Assembly (NCBI GenBank): GCA_020746835.1
Contig: JAGPNK010000002.1
Location: 1,488,001-1,552,000, forward strand
Source: Stachybotrys elegans
Taxonomy: Eukaryota > Ascomycota > Sordariomycetes > Hypocreales > Stachybotryaceae
Length of the DNA stretch: 64,000 bases
Direction of reading: 5' to 3'
Part shown: piece by piece, positions 24,875 through 35,412 of the stretch
How the letters are laid out: each line of letters starts with the position of its first letter
How positions within the stretch are numbered: the first letter of the stretch is position 1
The notes under the pieces: model-generated
Seen by the model: the letters and a program-made list of their open reading frames with translations, nothing else
Database searches by the model: none
What the model was told of the DNA's origin: nothing
Program-made: the position numbers and the translations under genes

Positions 24875-26523
24875 ATGGAGGACCGCCTGCTCGACATCTC
24901 AGCGCAGGGGCTACGTCTTACGCAGCAGCGCAACCAACCCTCCTCTGACGAGCCCACACTCCCTGCGCCCGCTGCCTTGCGGGCCGCCGAGACGACACTC
25001 CCCGTGCCGGGAACCTCGTCCTACCTCGCCGGCTGTGCCCAGGAAGACACCGTCAGGCACATCGTCGAGGACATCATCCCCGCGCTCAACGGCCAGGGCC
25101 TGTCCAGCCGGTACTTTGGCTTCGTGACGGGCGGCGTCCTGCCCATCGCCGAGTGGGCTGACAATGTCGTCTCCCGCATGGACCAGAACGTCCAGGTCCA
25201 CCTGCCCGGGCAGACAATCAGCACGACGGTCGAGCATGTGGCGCTGGAGATGACGGCTGGCCTGTTGCGACTCGGGGACGGCGCCTGGATGGGCCGCACG
25301 TTCACCACGGGCGCCACGGCGAGCAACGTCCTCGGCTTGGCCTGCGGCAGGGAACATGTCCTGAACAGGCGCCTGGGCGGCGAGGACACTGTCGGCGAGC
25401 TCGGCGTGCTGGCCGCGTGCCTCAAGGCCGGCGTCTCCGAGATCCAGGTCCTCACGAGCGGGGCGCACAGCTCTCTCTCCAAGGCGGCGAGCGTGGTCGG
25501 CCTCGGTCGCGGCTCCGTCAAGGAGCTGCGGCGCAGCGCCGACAAGCCGTGGGAGCTGGACCTCGGGGCCCTCGAGGCGGCGCTGCGGAAGCCCGGCGTG
25601 GCGAGCCTGATTGCCGTCAGCGCAGGAGAGGTCAACTCGGGCGGCTTTGCCCTCAAGGATGTGGCAGAGTGGGGGAAGGTGAGAGAGCTGGCAGATAAGT
25701 ACGGAGCGTGGATTCACGTCGACGGAGGTACGTAAAATTGATCAGATCATCGCACGTTGGTCATGGCTGGCTGGCTAACATGGACGTGTAGCGTTTGGGG
25801 TCTTTGCTCGCGCTCTGGATGAGAGGGAGGCGTACAAGACTCTACGTGAGCGAGTCGAGGGTCTGACTCTCGCGGACAGCATCACGGTCGATGGACATAA
25901 GCTGCTCAATGTGGTAAGAGCCTTGTTCAAATATGCCCATTTAAAAACAATGTTGGTCCCTGGCTAATCAAATCATCAAGCCCTACGACTGCGGCATGTT
26001 CTTCACCCGCTCCCCCGCCATCATGCAGTCCGTCTTCACCAACCCCAACGCCGCGTACCTCTCCGCCGGCGCGCCCAGCAGCATCCCCTCGCCCCTCAAC
26101 ATCGGCCTCGAGAACTCGCGCCGCTTCCGCGCCCTGCCGGCGTACGCGGTGCTGCACAGCGAGGGCCGCACAGGCTTCGCCACGCTGCTGTCCAACATGG
26201 TGCAGCTGGCCCGCAACGTTGCATCCTTTGTGCGCGATTCGGAGCACTATCTGCTGCTCCCAGAGGGAGAGGCCTCTGTCGACGACGACATCTTCATGAC
26301 GGTGCTGTTCAGGGCCAAGGATGCGGCGCTGAACCAAGTCCTCGTCGACAAAATCAACCAGACGAGACAGTTGTATGTGAGCGGGACAAGCTGGGCTGGC
26401 GAGAAGGCGGTGAGGCTGGCCGTGTCGAATTGGAAGGTGGATGCAGAGAAGGACTTCAAGGTTGTCGCTTCGATATTAACTGCCGTTGCCGAGGGTCGAG
26501 AATTTAGCATAGATAATGTTTGA
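24875..26523 (+). CDS. PLP-dependent group II decarboxylase family protein
   Basis: Three exons (24875-25727, 25792-25913, 25981-26523) encode 505 residues of an aspartate-aminotransferase-fold enzyme. The PLP lysine is K321 in TVDGHKLLNVPYDCG, preceded by the HVDGGAFG segment (cofactor ring and phosphate region) and by TTGATASN, which binds the phosphate. This places it with amino-acid decarboxylases of the glutamate/aromatic/diaminobutyrate group. The substrate cannot be read from the sequence. There is no signal peptide, so it is probably cytosolic. The junctions at residues 285 and 325 restore conserved blocks. It converges on the small basic-protein gene, with 187 bp between stops. Confidence 0.9.
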
Positions 26524-26648
26524 ACACATGCGCATGCCTCTTTGGCTTCGTTGCCTCGCCGAACTCCTTGCGCCTAGTGGAACCCGCCCGTGTGCCTCTT
26601 TATACCAGTGCGATAACTCCACTGCCAGCTCTTCGCTGCCGGGCACAA

Positions 26649-26665
26649 CCCCCCCCCCCCCCCCC
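26649..26665. repeat. C17 homopolymer between convergent genes
   Basis: Seventeen consecutive C on the + strand, within the 187-bp space between the PLP decarboxylase stop and the small basic protein stop. Confidence 0.9.
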
Positions 26666-26710
26666 TTGCGAGTCACCAAGCCTCGCCCTTCCCCCGTCTC
26701 CTGTGCCCAT

Positions 26711-26971
26711 CTAACCAAACTTCTTGGATCCTCCCTTGTGCGCGGGATTCTTCTCGCCCTTCTTTCCCTTGCCAATGAGCTCGAGGTGACCTGCGCGCTC
26801 ACCCAGCAGCGCCTCGGTGCGCGCCGTCAGGCCCGATGTAAACTTCTTGTGCTGCTTGTCGATGGCGGCCTTGGACTTTTTGGGCTTGGCGACCTTGGAG
26901 GCCTGGCGCTTGGAGTGCGTGGCCTTGGGGGCCGCGGGGCGCGCCGACTTCTTGACGGTTCCTTGCGCCAT
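26711..26971 (-). CDS. Small lysine-rich protein, UPF0390/DUF2462-like (86 aa)
   Basis: A single exon encodes 86 residues, about a quarter of them Lys or Arg. It has an MAQG start, a basic middle (SKVAKPKKSKAAIDKQHKK) and a Gly/Lys-rich end (NPAHKGGSKKFG). Composition, length and start resemble the UPF0390 (DUF2462, human C19orf53-like) family of nucleolar or RNA-associated small basic proteins; this is recognition by eye and not a search. No membrane segment or signal peptide is seen. The ATG lies in a good context and is followed by an uninterrupted frame, so no intron is needed. Confidence 0.75.
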   Translation of the reverse strand: MAQGTVKKSARPAAPKATHSKRQASKVAKPKKSKAAIDKQHKKFTSGLTARTEALLGERAGHLELIGKGKKGEKNPAHKGGSKKFG

Positions 26972-27745
26972 CGTTTGGCCGCAAGGTCTTTTTTTTGTCT
27001 CTTTTGCGGTTTCGAAGGGTGAGAACGGTGGTGGAGGAATGGGTGGGTGGTTGAAAAAGATGAGGGTCGTTGATATTTACACAACGGCGCACTTTTTCAG
27101 TGGGGAGGTGGGGCTTCCACGATCTTATCTTTATCTTATCAGAGCTAGCTGTGACCCTGACCTACACCAGCAGCTGCGATCCTGACCCTCGCCTACAGCC
27201 TTGACGATGACCTTCGCCGGGCAGAAGCCTTTGCCGAAGCCTTGAGGCGGCTTAGATATGGAAAATATCTTATTCGCCGCTGCCGTCCGCAAAGGTCAGG
27301 GTCCGGGCTGTTGGCAAGTTCACGATATCATCAGAGGATGGAACGTTTCTGAAGGCCTTGGGTTCACCATCTTACCAGGTAGCGTTGGGCTCTCATACAA
27401 TCAAGGCTTTGTGCCAATATTTATATCACGATGGGCACCAGATCCGGTACACATGAGGGGACTGGACGAAGTGTGTTTGAATGTCGAAACAACAACTACT
27501 AACCTAACCTACCCAAAGCAACTGGTTGGGCAATAAAGGCTTCTTCTGACCTCCATACGAATCATCTTCCTTCATGTTCCATACACCTGCGGCCCAGGTC
27601 AAACTGTCTTCCATGCCACTCCGTCATCCGTCCCTCGACAAAGAAACAGGCTCTCCGTTAGGCCTTGAATAACCCCACAGCCCCAGCACATAGAATCCCA
27701 TCCAGAGGGAGACGAAGCGGCGGTTCTTACTATCAGGCAGCAGCT
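26972..27745. other. Intergenic region
   Basis: 774 bp. A 92-codon plus-strand frame at 27258-27536 lacks coding character and is not called. The right part is the 3' flank of the next minus-strand gene. Confidence 0.5.
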
Positions 27746-28505
27746 TCATTGCGGGTTTGGCTCTGAAGGTGGAAGAGGAGCGCTAGCGGGAGGCGCCTCG
27801 GGCTCTTCCTCCTCTCCGTCCTCAGCCAATTCCCTAACTTCCTGGGCTACCTTGTCGATTTTGTCTTCCAGCACCGAGATCCGGTCCATGAGCATGGCTA
27901 CCAGGCCGTTGATGTCAAGGGCAGAGGTTCCAGCAGCAGCAGGCGCGGGAGGGCGACCTTGCGGAGCAGGCATCCCAGGTCCTGGGAAGGGCATGGGCTG
28001 CCCAGTCGGAGCACCTGGGTCTTGCAGCAAGTCGAGAAAGTTCAGCGGGCCCAGGGTGCCCTCGGCATTCGACAGAGGATTCACATGCCGGTTGAAACGG
28101 GCGATGTGGCCGTTGGCCCTGCCGATGGCCGCGTTGGCGCTCTGTCCCAGGCAGCTGTTAGTCGATGCATGATACGTTGGGCAGAGGGAGGCGGGGATAT
28201 CTTACACTGACCATCTCCGGAACCGTACGCAGGGCTTGAGCAGGAGGTAGGTTTGCGGGATTGGGAGGTACAGGTACCGCCGGTGGCCTAGGTTGCCTCC
28301 GAGGCCGCTGGGCGCTCCTCGACGCGGCGTGCCGGGTCCACCGGCCATCGGGTCGAGCAGCGACGACTACGACCGAGTCCAGGGCTCGGCGCCTTCGTCG
28401 CATCTGCGCCGAGGTCATCAGCCTATAACCGCCGTCCTCGGGAGGCGGTGTTGTATCGTTGTCGGAAGACATGGCGAGGGTTGGGCTTGAGATGGTATTG
28501 CTCAA
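27746..28505 (-). CDS. Fungal proline-rich protein with C-terminal coiled coil, unknown function
   Basis: Two exons, 28505-28206 and 28141-27746, joined by a 64-nt intron with a GACTAAC branch site, encode 231 residues (220 if the second in-frame Met at 28472 is used). The N-terminal half is basic and proline-rich (a run of Arg near MRRRRRA and a PRRQPRPPAVP stretch). After the junction comes SANAAIGRANGHIARFN, then a Pro/Gly/Ala linker, a predicted helix LVAMLMDRISVLEDKIDKVA and an acidic tail EDGEEEEPEAPP. I do not recognise a family. The helix pattern suggests a coiled-coil partner-binding module. There is no signal peptide or membrane segment. Confidence 0.7.
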
Positions 28506-29135
28506 GACAGCAAGGTTGGTGCGGTAGGGTCTGCTATGTGTAGATGGGAGAGAAGAGTGACTCTAGCCAAGAATATTGTTAAAGAAGACGATGTCATGTC
28601 CAGGGCAGTGATGAATGGCATGTATAAGTAGCTAGACGTAAAGCTCTGCCGCAGCTGTCAACAGTTGGCAACGCAAACACAGCAAGGGGGCGTTTAGACC
28701 AGCAGCATAACCATTGAATTCATGCAATCTATATCTCAGCACACACTGGCATCGTAGAATAGAATGCCTAGAAAATTGCGTTCCAAGGCCTCACGCTCCA
28801 TACTACTACATCGAAACGACGGGCTCATTCGGGATCATTAAAGTGGATTTGCTCATCGTTGTCTTCGTCTACAAAAGCCGCCCCTCCCTCTATCACGGAG
28901 TCTCCAAAGACCCCCCTGTGTGTCAGTCATCTCCGGATATCCTTGCTCGTCAGGCATGCCCGCGGCCCATCAGCACTTTCGCAACAGGTATGGTCAAGAG
29001 TGCTTATGATCATCTCTGTTGGGTATATTCACTATAGTGTCAAAATATCTAGTTACTTGACATGTTAACCAAGTCAAGCTGCTGTGGAGTAGCGAGCGCG
29101 TTGTTGGGCCAATGCTCACGCCTCGAGGCAGTGAA
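28506..29135. other. Intergenic region
   Basis: 630 bp, AT-richer than its neighbours: the promoter of the proline-rich gene and the 3' flank of the Scy1-type gene. No element is recognised. Confidence 0.5.
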
Positions 29136-31790
29136 TCACCAAGCATCACCCCAGGTATCGTCATCTGCTGATGCCTTGGGCTTAACGTCAATCTTTTTGG
29201 TTGCTGCGGGTTTCACTGCGGGTTTCGCCACAGGTTTTGCCGCCGGTTTCTTATTTGCGGCGGGTTTTGAGAGCCCCTTGGGCAGTGTCTTGGTCGGCCC
29301 TGTCTTCTTCTGAGCCTGCGCAGCCAGCCAGCCGGCAAAATCCGGTTCAGCACCATCGTCTACTGGCGTAGAAGCCTCAACGGCTTTCTTTGTCGAAGAT
29401 CCTGATGGGCCGGCGAAGAATCCGTCATCGTCATCCATATCACCCCAAGAATCACCCCCATCATCTGTATTATCGACAGGAAGGAAGGCCGCAGCGACGG
29501 CATTGGGGTTTGGAGACGTAGCCCCTGATGCAGTAGGTGGCGGAGGTGATGCGATGGCTTGGCGATGCAGTGGGGAGGCAGATGCCATAGAAGGTTTCTT
29601 TGCCTCGGGACCAGGAGAAGGGGATGGTCGTGGGGAAGCGGTACCCGACCCGTTTGCGGTCTGCATGTCCCCGGCAGCAGCAGAAAGCTTATTTGTGAAG
29701 GATGATATGGCCCATCCAGCCCAGCTGGCAGCTGCTTCGCTGGGCTGCGGCGTACCCATTCGGGGCGCTGAGCCGTCAGCAGGTTGCGACGGCGGCAACG
29801 CAGTATCTGGCATAGCCGAAGCCGCCTTCCGAACCCTCTGTAGCAGGACATCCAGGGCGCGATTGGCCTGGTCGCGTACCATCTTCTCCTTATCCATCAA
29901 GAGGGGACAGATGACGGGAAGGAGACGGACAGCACAATCCTCATCGTTGAAGTACTCAGCTGTGGCGCCAAGGGCCATCAGGGCAGCGCTTCGGGCGTGC
30001 AGGAAAGGATCTCTGAGGGAGCGAGTGAATGCAGCAATTAGCACCTTGGACCTCGTCGAATTTGACAGGTTCTTTGCAATCTTTCCAAGACAAATGGTGG
30101 TGTTTGTGCGAATTCCAGGTTGCTCGTCGTTGGCCGTCTTGGCCAAGTGCCTCAACAGCTCGCCATTGATAGTGCGGTCCGACAGCTTCGCAATGATGAC
30201 AAGCACCGACTTCAAAGTTTGTTCTCGCACAACCGGGGCAACATCAGTGAATCCAGTGACCTTGGTCTTGGTTAGTTTTCATCGGGTACGGGACATAATG
30301 CAAAGTTACTTACCAGCTGCGGGAAGATTTTGTCGTTGACAATCTTTTGCGGCAATCTGTCTATCATGAGGGGGAGCCCATCGAGCAGGCACACACGGAT
30401 GGCACGATCAGGATTGCTAAAGAGGCGAACCACAAAAGGGGTAACCCTTGTGTCGAACTCGTCGCTCGACAACTTGGAGGCAATCTTCAACACCACCATC
30501 AGAGCCTTGGGTCCTCCCCCGCCAAACTCTACAGACTTCATAAGTTCTGGTAGGATCTTCATCTTGAAGAAGTCCTCGGGGAAATCATCCGTCACTTGGT
30601 CCAGGTCGCTGTTGGATTTGTTAGCGAGGGTCAGACAGCACAAATACGAGTACTGACTCGAGAAAGGCATCGCGCTCCTCTGCCGACTTGACGCCTAGGT
30701 TGTCGATTCCATCAGTCAGCTTGATCAAGGGGCTGTCAAAGAAGGAGCCCGTCCGGTTGCCCTGGTCGAGGAAATTGCTGATGCTAATGCGAGCCTTGGG
30801 GTTTGCGTTGCAGAGACGTTTGTAGCTCGACTGCATGGTTGGCGGAATGTTTTTGGTCTGGCCTGCCTGGTCCGTCCCATGGTAATCTCCGTTGAAGACT
30901 TCATAGATCAAAACTCCATATCCAAAGGAGTCAACTGCTGTATGCGGATGCTTCTTGATGACGTCCCATCCGCCCTGTGCCAACTCAGGGGGCGCATATC
31001 GCGCAGAGTCGGGCACAAGACTTCCGTAAGTCTAAGATGCGTGAGTGACTTCTCTTCCATCCCCAAAGAGTATCAGGAGCGCTCACGTATATGTTGGCTT
31101 CGTCGTCCTTGACGCTGCTGAGGACCTCGAAGCCCCCCAGCTTCCATTCTCCGCTCTCGGACGTGTAGATGGAGCCTACTCGCAGGCACCCGTGTATCGA
31201 TGAGGCCTCTTGGTTGATAAACTTCAATGTTTGCTGTCGAGGTGTGAGCCAGGCTGAATGCGGTGCTTTGTCCTCGCGCCGTAACATACTGCAATGCCAT
31301 GAAGCCCCCATTTGATCGTCTCGGGCGTCAGGCTCTTTCTTCGGACATGCCACCGCAGGGGAACAACGCGCTCAATGGCAACGTATATGTAGGTATCGGT
31401 CTGCAGGGGCCATAAGCAAACAAGTCCATCCATCTGCTCTCGTGCGTCGGCGTACATACTTCAACGGTATCCAAAACTTTGACGACGCCGGGGTGCCGTA
31501 GGGTTCGAAGCTTCTTGAGCGAGTTCTTGGCTAGGGGCAAGCGAGACTTGTTGGCAACGACATCGAAGGAGAGAATGCTGCAGTTTGATCCGTCTTCCTG
31601 CAAAGCGGGCCATGTGTCAGCGGAAACATGGTCGCGAGTCGCACAACGAGGAGGTCTGGGGTCTCACCCTCCTGGTTCCGTTATACAGCGTCCAGATGGA
31701 CTCGTCGATATCAACCTTGTCGCCAAAGGTGTAAGGGAATGGGGGGCCTTTGGCAATAGCAGATGCCACGGCCGACTTCAAGAAGTCCAT
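29136..31790 (-). CDS. Scy1/Cex1-type pseudokinase with HEAT repeats
   Basis: Seven exons (31790-31668, 31597-31460, 31400-31290, 31233-31087, 31031-30658, 30608-30314, 30260-29136) encode 770 residues. The N-terminal kinase fold lacks the catalytic residues: the VAIK, HRD and DFG positions read ILSFDV, IHGCLRV and LGGFE, so it is a pseudokinase. HEAT-type helices follow (FFKMKILPELMKSVEF onward), then a Ser/Pro-rich linker and a Lys/Ala/Pro tail ending WGDAW. Family members act in COPI/Golgi membrane traffic and tRNA export (yeast Cex1, human SCYL1). Each junction restores a conserved segment, for example HGIAQTLKFI and IYTYGSLVPD. Exon 5 uses a GTCAGT donor, the only one that keeps the frame (FLDDLDQV). 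Confidence 0.92.
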
Positions 31791-33245
31791 AGCGAGTTGG
31801 GGGGGGACGAGGTGGGCGGGCGAGATGGGCGGAGAGACACGCTGCCGACTGAGGACCGGCCACAGCAAGCGCAACAGAATTGCAGATATGCTCGGGAAGA
31901 GGAGGGATGTTGGAGGAGTCGCAAAGTCGGATCGACACTTGTTAACGAGACCCCCGCGCTAACATGTGTCAACAAGAATCTACAGAGGGAGGACCTCCTG
32001 ATGGGCCGCTACACATCTAATCGATAAGCCTGAAGCCACAGGCGGCTCGGTGCTGTGACGCTTCCCGAAGCCCCTGTGGAGCTGACTTCTTAGCGCGCGT
32101 TTAGTGGCCGGTGCCCGTAGATAATAGATAATCTGCGCAAAAGCTAACTTAGAAGTGTCCTCGTGCTTGCTGCTGCTGCATGCAAACCACCACCCACCAG
32201 CCACTGAGCCCGATCAACCGACCAACCGCATCCTCTACGACGTTTACTCCGACTGTGACCCTGTCACTGCCACAGACGCACGCAGTGCTTGCTGTCTCTC
32301 TTCCCCCCTCCTCCTCCTCCTCCTCCGCTTCTTATCCATCATCTCCATCCATCCACCCATGTCGCATCCTCACGACGACGCATCGTGGCATTTGCGTCTT
32401 GTGGTGTTGAGCGTCTCCTCTCCTCTTCTTGTCTCGTCTCCCGCATCGCACTTGTCGAGCTGCTTCACTCTCTTATCCGTCAGCCCGCGTCTCGCGCCTT
32501 GACAGATTGGTTCGATCCAGCGATCCTCGGGGTCCCGTTAAGCGCGTCCGACGCGACATCGAGCTCCCTATGACCTCCAGCCCTCCCGCCACTCGCAACA
32601 CGCGCTTGTTAGGGCAGTCGTACACCTAGTGCCTGTACTCGGTACCCATGACACAGCTGGATTTCGCATGGTGAGTCTGACCGGGGTTTCTTTTTTTTTT
32701 GCACTGCCTGCTCTCCTTCCCTGCCAGGGTGATGAATATTGGTAAAAGGTCTGACTGAACGGAACCTTCTGGTTGCACCGTCTCTGTTGCCTCCTCCCCC
32801 CTCTGTGGTATGGGTGAGGCTTTGCTGCCTCCATCCCTACCTACCTGAGCCTCGTCTCGCTTCTGTCCGCCTTGTCGCACAAGCGCTCCTCCATCCCTGT
32901 AGCTCCTTGACTGTGCCGGGTTGCAGTACATCACACACATGTCGCAATTTGGAGTCTGAGTCTCTCGCCGCCTCCACGAGTCCAGACCAAAGGCAGTGGC
33001 ATTCACGGAGCGAGGCAGCTTGACTCTGTAGCCGCTGCGCTCCTAGGCTGACGTCGAAATTTGAAACTGAAAAGATCTGACAACTGGCAACTCCTCAACT
33101 TGCTTTTTTCCCTTATCCGAGCACTGCATTTACCTTGAACCTTCACTAACGCATCGCAAGCTAGATTGTCGCCGTGTTGGAGGCGCCTCTGCACAAGTCA
33201 TCACACCTCATGACCTAGATCTCGTGCGCTACCAACCCTCTTCTG
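31791..33245. other. Divergent promoter region with CT-rich tract
   Basis: 1.45 kb between the divergent Scy1-type gene and the repeat-bearing orphan. A CTC-repeat block at about 32308-32335 and general pyrimidine richness suggest a long 5' leader of the plus-strand gene. No frame is supported. Confidence 0.5.
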
Positions 33246-34991
33246 ATGGAAATGAATCATCACTACAACCATCCCTCGGTTGATGCTCAGCGCTGCACCA
33301 TTCGAAGCTGCCAGAACCCCGTCTTCATCTCGGGCTTCTGCCGCTCACACCAGACTGTCCTCCCTTGGCATCGCCATGTGCGCGCTGTTCCGCACTTCCG
33401 TCCACGAGGCCCAGACACTCAACCGGACACTGGTAATGATACCTTGCCTGTGCAAAACCACCAGAGTATTCCATGGCGCACCACGGAGCTTCCATTCAAA
33501 ATAAACTTACCAGTCTCTCATGGCGATGCTCAGCGCACCTCAATTCGAGACCCCGTCTCAGGCACGGGGGGTCTGCACCAGCGTAGATCTCAAGCACCGA
33601 CAGTGGCCCGTATTGTCCCGCCCTCTGCAGTGGTGGTCGATTTAACGCAGTCTCCAACCGACTTTACCGTCAACTCTCCCTCAGCTCCTCCGGCGAGTTA
33701 TCCCCAGGTCTTGTCGGCTCAGCCAGAACCAGTCCAGCCAGGCTTCCAACCAGAGCATATCCGGTCGAAACAAGTTCAGCTACATTTTGAACCAGAGCAC
33801 AGCCGGTCGAGACAAGTTCAGCTGCACGTTGGACCAGAGCATAGACAGTCGAGACAAGTTCAGCTACACGTCGGACCAGAGCCTATTCGGCCAGAGCTAA
33901 TCCATGCGGAACCAGTTCGTCCAGAACCAGCTCAGCGGGAACCCAGCCGGCCTGAACCTGACCATCCAAATCCAAATCCAACCAACACAAAGCCAGCGCG
34001 CCTCCCTGCCAGAGATCATGCTGCGATCGTGCAAACGCAGTGGCTCAAAACCATGGGATATTTTAGTGAGCTGCAGGCTCAGATGAAAACACAGGTACCT
34101 GACAGATCTCAGGTAGAGGACCCTTCGTCTGAGCAGGCACCGGGAGCAACCCAACAGCAAGAAATAGCATCGCATGGCCCCCAGGATTCATCAGCTACTA
34201 TTGTGCCAGCCAGAAACCCCTCCCCGTCCCAAGCTGGAACTTCAAGTGCCTCACAGGCATCCTTCTCAAGCGCCACTGGGGAACCGTCAGACATAGAAAA
34301 GGTTAGCGAGCCTGAGAAACCTCGAGAAGAACCAGGCACATCTCTGCCAATTACTACATCAAAGAGAGCCGTGAATCCACCGGATACATTCACATTTGTC
34401 GCCAGCACCACCAGACGAAACATCCGCAAACGTAAAAACGCTACTGCCACAGGCAGGGGGAAGCCTAGGCAATATACCCGGCGTGTGCAGTTTAATCCAC
34501 TGGTCTTCGACAGGTTGATTTATCAACAAGAAAGCGCCGCCACCCCTCCGCGGGAAGTCCGCATCGCTCTGGATGATGCTCAGCGGCGTGCAGGCGAGAG
34601 TCGTTCAGCCGTTGACGATCTTACAACTCTCCACTTTGAAGCCTGGTACGAAAACAAGCTCAAAGAAATCCAATCCCGCGGGGGCCGCAAGGCGTGGTTT
34701 GGTAAGGTTCTGCAGAGACAGAGGTGGCTGTCATCCAGAGAGGGCCGCGGTAGCAACAAGCAAGGTGAACGGCACCCCCCTCCCCGGCTGCGACGGCCCG
34801 ACTTCTCTGACGTGGCCGAGGAAGACCTCCCGGACTACGTCCTCCGTGACCCAGCCTGGGTCAAGGCTTGCGCTTGGCATAGGCAGGTTCGGCGGAGGCT
34901 GCATCTTCTAGAAGACGAGCGCCAAAGACAGGAGATCCAGACGAAGCGTTATCTCGCACGTGTTCTGGGGACGAATTTAGATACCCGCTGA
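33246..34991 (+). CDS. Orphan fungal protein with CxxxxC-CxxH motif and 14-residue repeats
   Basis: A single 581-residue frame of unknown function. The N-terminus carries a possible zinc-binding pattern, C-x4-C-x9-C-x2-H, in CTIRSCQNPVFISGFCRSH at about residues 17-35. A Pro/Glu-rich middle includes three tandem copies of a 14-residue unit (PEH-RSRQVQLHVG type) at about 169-210 and a degenerate fourth. A Ser/Thr-rich segment follows, then a basic C-terminal third (PRQYTRRVQF, KLKEIQSRGGRKAWFGKV) ending in a helical, charged stretch. Base composition at the third codon position is uneven and the frame is long, so it is probably real. The start may be 33246 or the Met at 33252, and an upstream exon is possible. 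No signal peptide or membrane span. Confidence 0.7.
   Translation: MEMNHHYNHPSVDAQRCTIRSCQNPVFISGFCRSHQTVLPWHRHVRAVPHFRPRGPDTQPDTGNDTLPVQNHQSIPWRTTELPFKINLPVSHGDAQRTSIRDPVSGTGGLHQRRSQAPTVARIVPPSAVVVDLTQSPTDFTVNSPSAPPASYPQVLSAQPEPVQPGFQPEHIRSKQVQLHFEPEHSRSRQVQLHVGPEHRQSRQVQLHVGPEPIRPELIHAEPVRPEPAQREPSRPEPDHPNPNPTNTKPARLPARDHAAIVQTQWLKTMGYFSELQAQMKTQVPDRSQVEDPSSEQAPGATQQQEIASHGPQDSSATIVPARNPSPSQAGTSSASQASFSSATGEPSDIEKVSEPEKPREEPGTSLPITTSKRAVNPPDTFTFVASTTRRNIRKRKNATATGRGKPRQYTRRVQFNPLVFDRLIYQQESAATPPREVRIALDDAQRRAGESRSAVDDLTTLHFEAWYENKLKEIQSRGGRKAWFGKVLQRQRWLSSREGRGSNKQGERHPPPRLRRPDFSDVAEEDLPDYVLRDPAWVKACAWHRQVRRRLHLLEDERQRQEIQTKRYLARVLGTNLDTR
33750..33875. repeat. 42-bp in-frame tandem repeat, three copies
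   Basis: Units start at 33750, 33792 and 33834, each beginning CCAGAGCA and containing AAGTTCAGCT. A shorter diverged fourth copy begins at 33876. The repeat encodes the 14-residue units of the orphan protein. Confidence 0.9.
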
Positions 34992-35412
34992 AGCTGCATG
35001 GAGGGCTCAGAGCGACGGGGTCGTTTATTACTCACGACTGATAATTACTTGCGACTGATAGCGTGAAGGGTAGAGCATTGATGATGGGACTTGTTCATGT
35101 CTATTATGCGCTTCTAGAACAACTCATGTATCGTACTTGACGAGAAAATGCATATACGAACCTTTTGTAAATAAATACCCAACAGCCCCCCAAAAGGGTA
35201 CCCAACTACTGCTCCCTCTCCAAACGGCCACCGACTTCGGCTCATGGCATTTCATATCCTCAATCTCTTCTTATAGGGGTATAATCTAACACTGTATATG
35301 GTACACCACTAATGCTGCACATGATTTTTTTTTCAACAAAGAGAAAATCTCAAAAAGCGAGAGGCGTAAGCGTCGTAAACCCTCATATTCTGGAAATCCC
35401 CTTCCCTCCCCT
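34992..35412. other. Shared 3' region of convergent genes
   Basis: 421 bp between the orphan protein stop and the kinesin stop, AT-rich, with T-runs as expected of 3' UTR ends. No gene is seen. Confidence 0.5.

Noticed and set aside
24911..25717. 268-codon minus-strand frame over the PLP decarboxylase gene
   Set aside because: Antisense shadow of a well-supported enzyme.
19250..26523. Secondary-metabolite cluster formed by the LaeA-like methyltransferase and PLP decarboxylase
   Set aside because: The genes between them are an Oma1-type protease and a cytochrome b5, and no core synthase, P450 or transporter lies nearby.
27500..27520. Telomere-like AACCTAACCTACCC sequence
   Set aside because: Only two degenerate units, inside a normal gene neighbourhood.
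27258..27536. 92-codon plus-strand frame
   Set aside because: No recognisable domain and no promoter or leader signs; probably chance.
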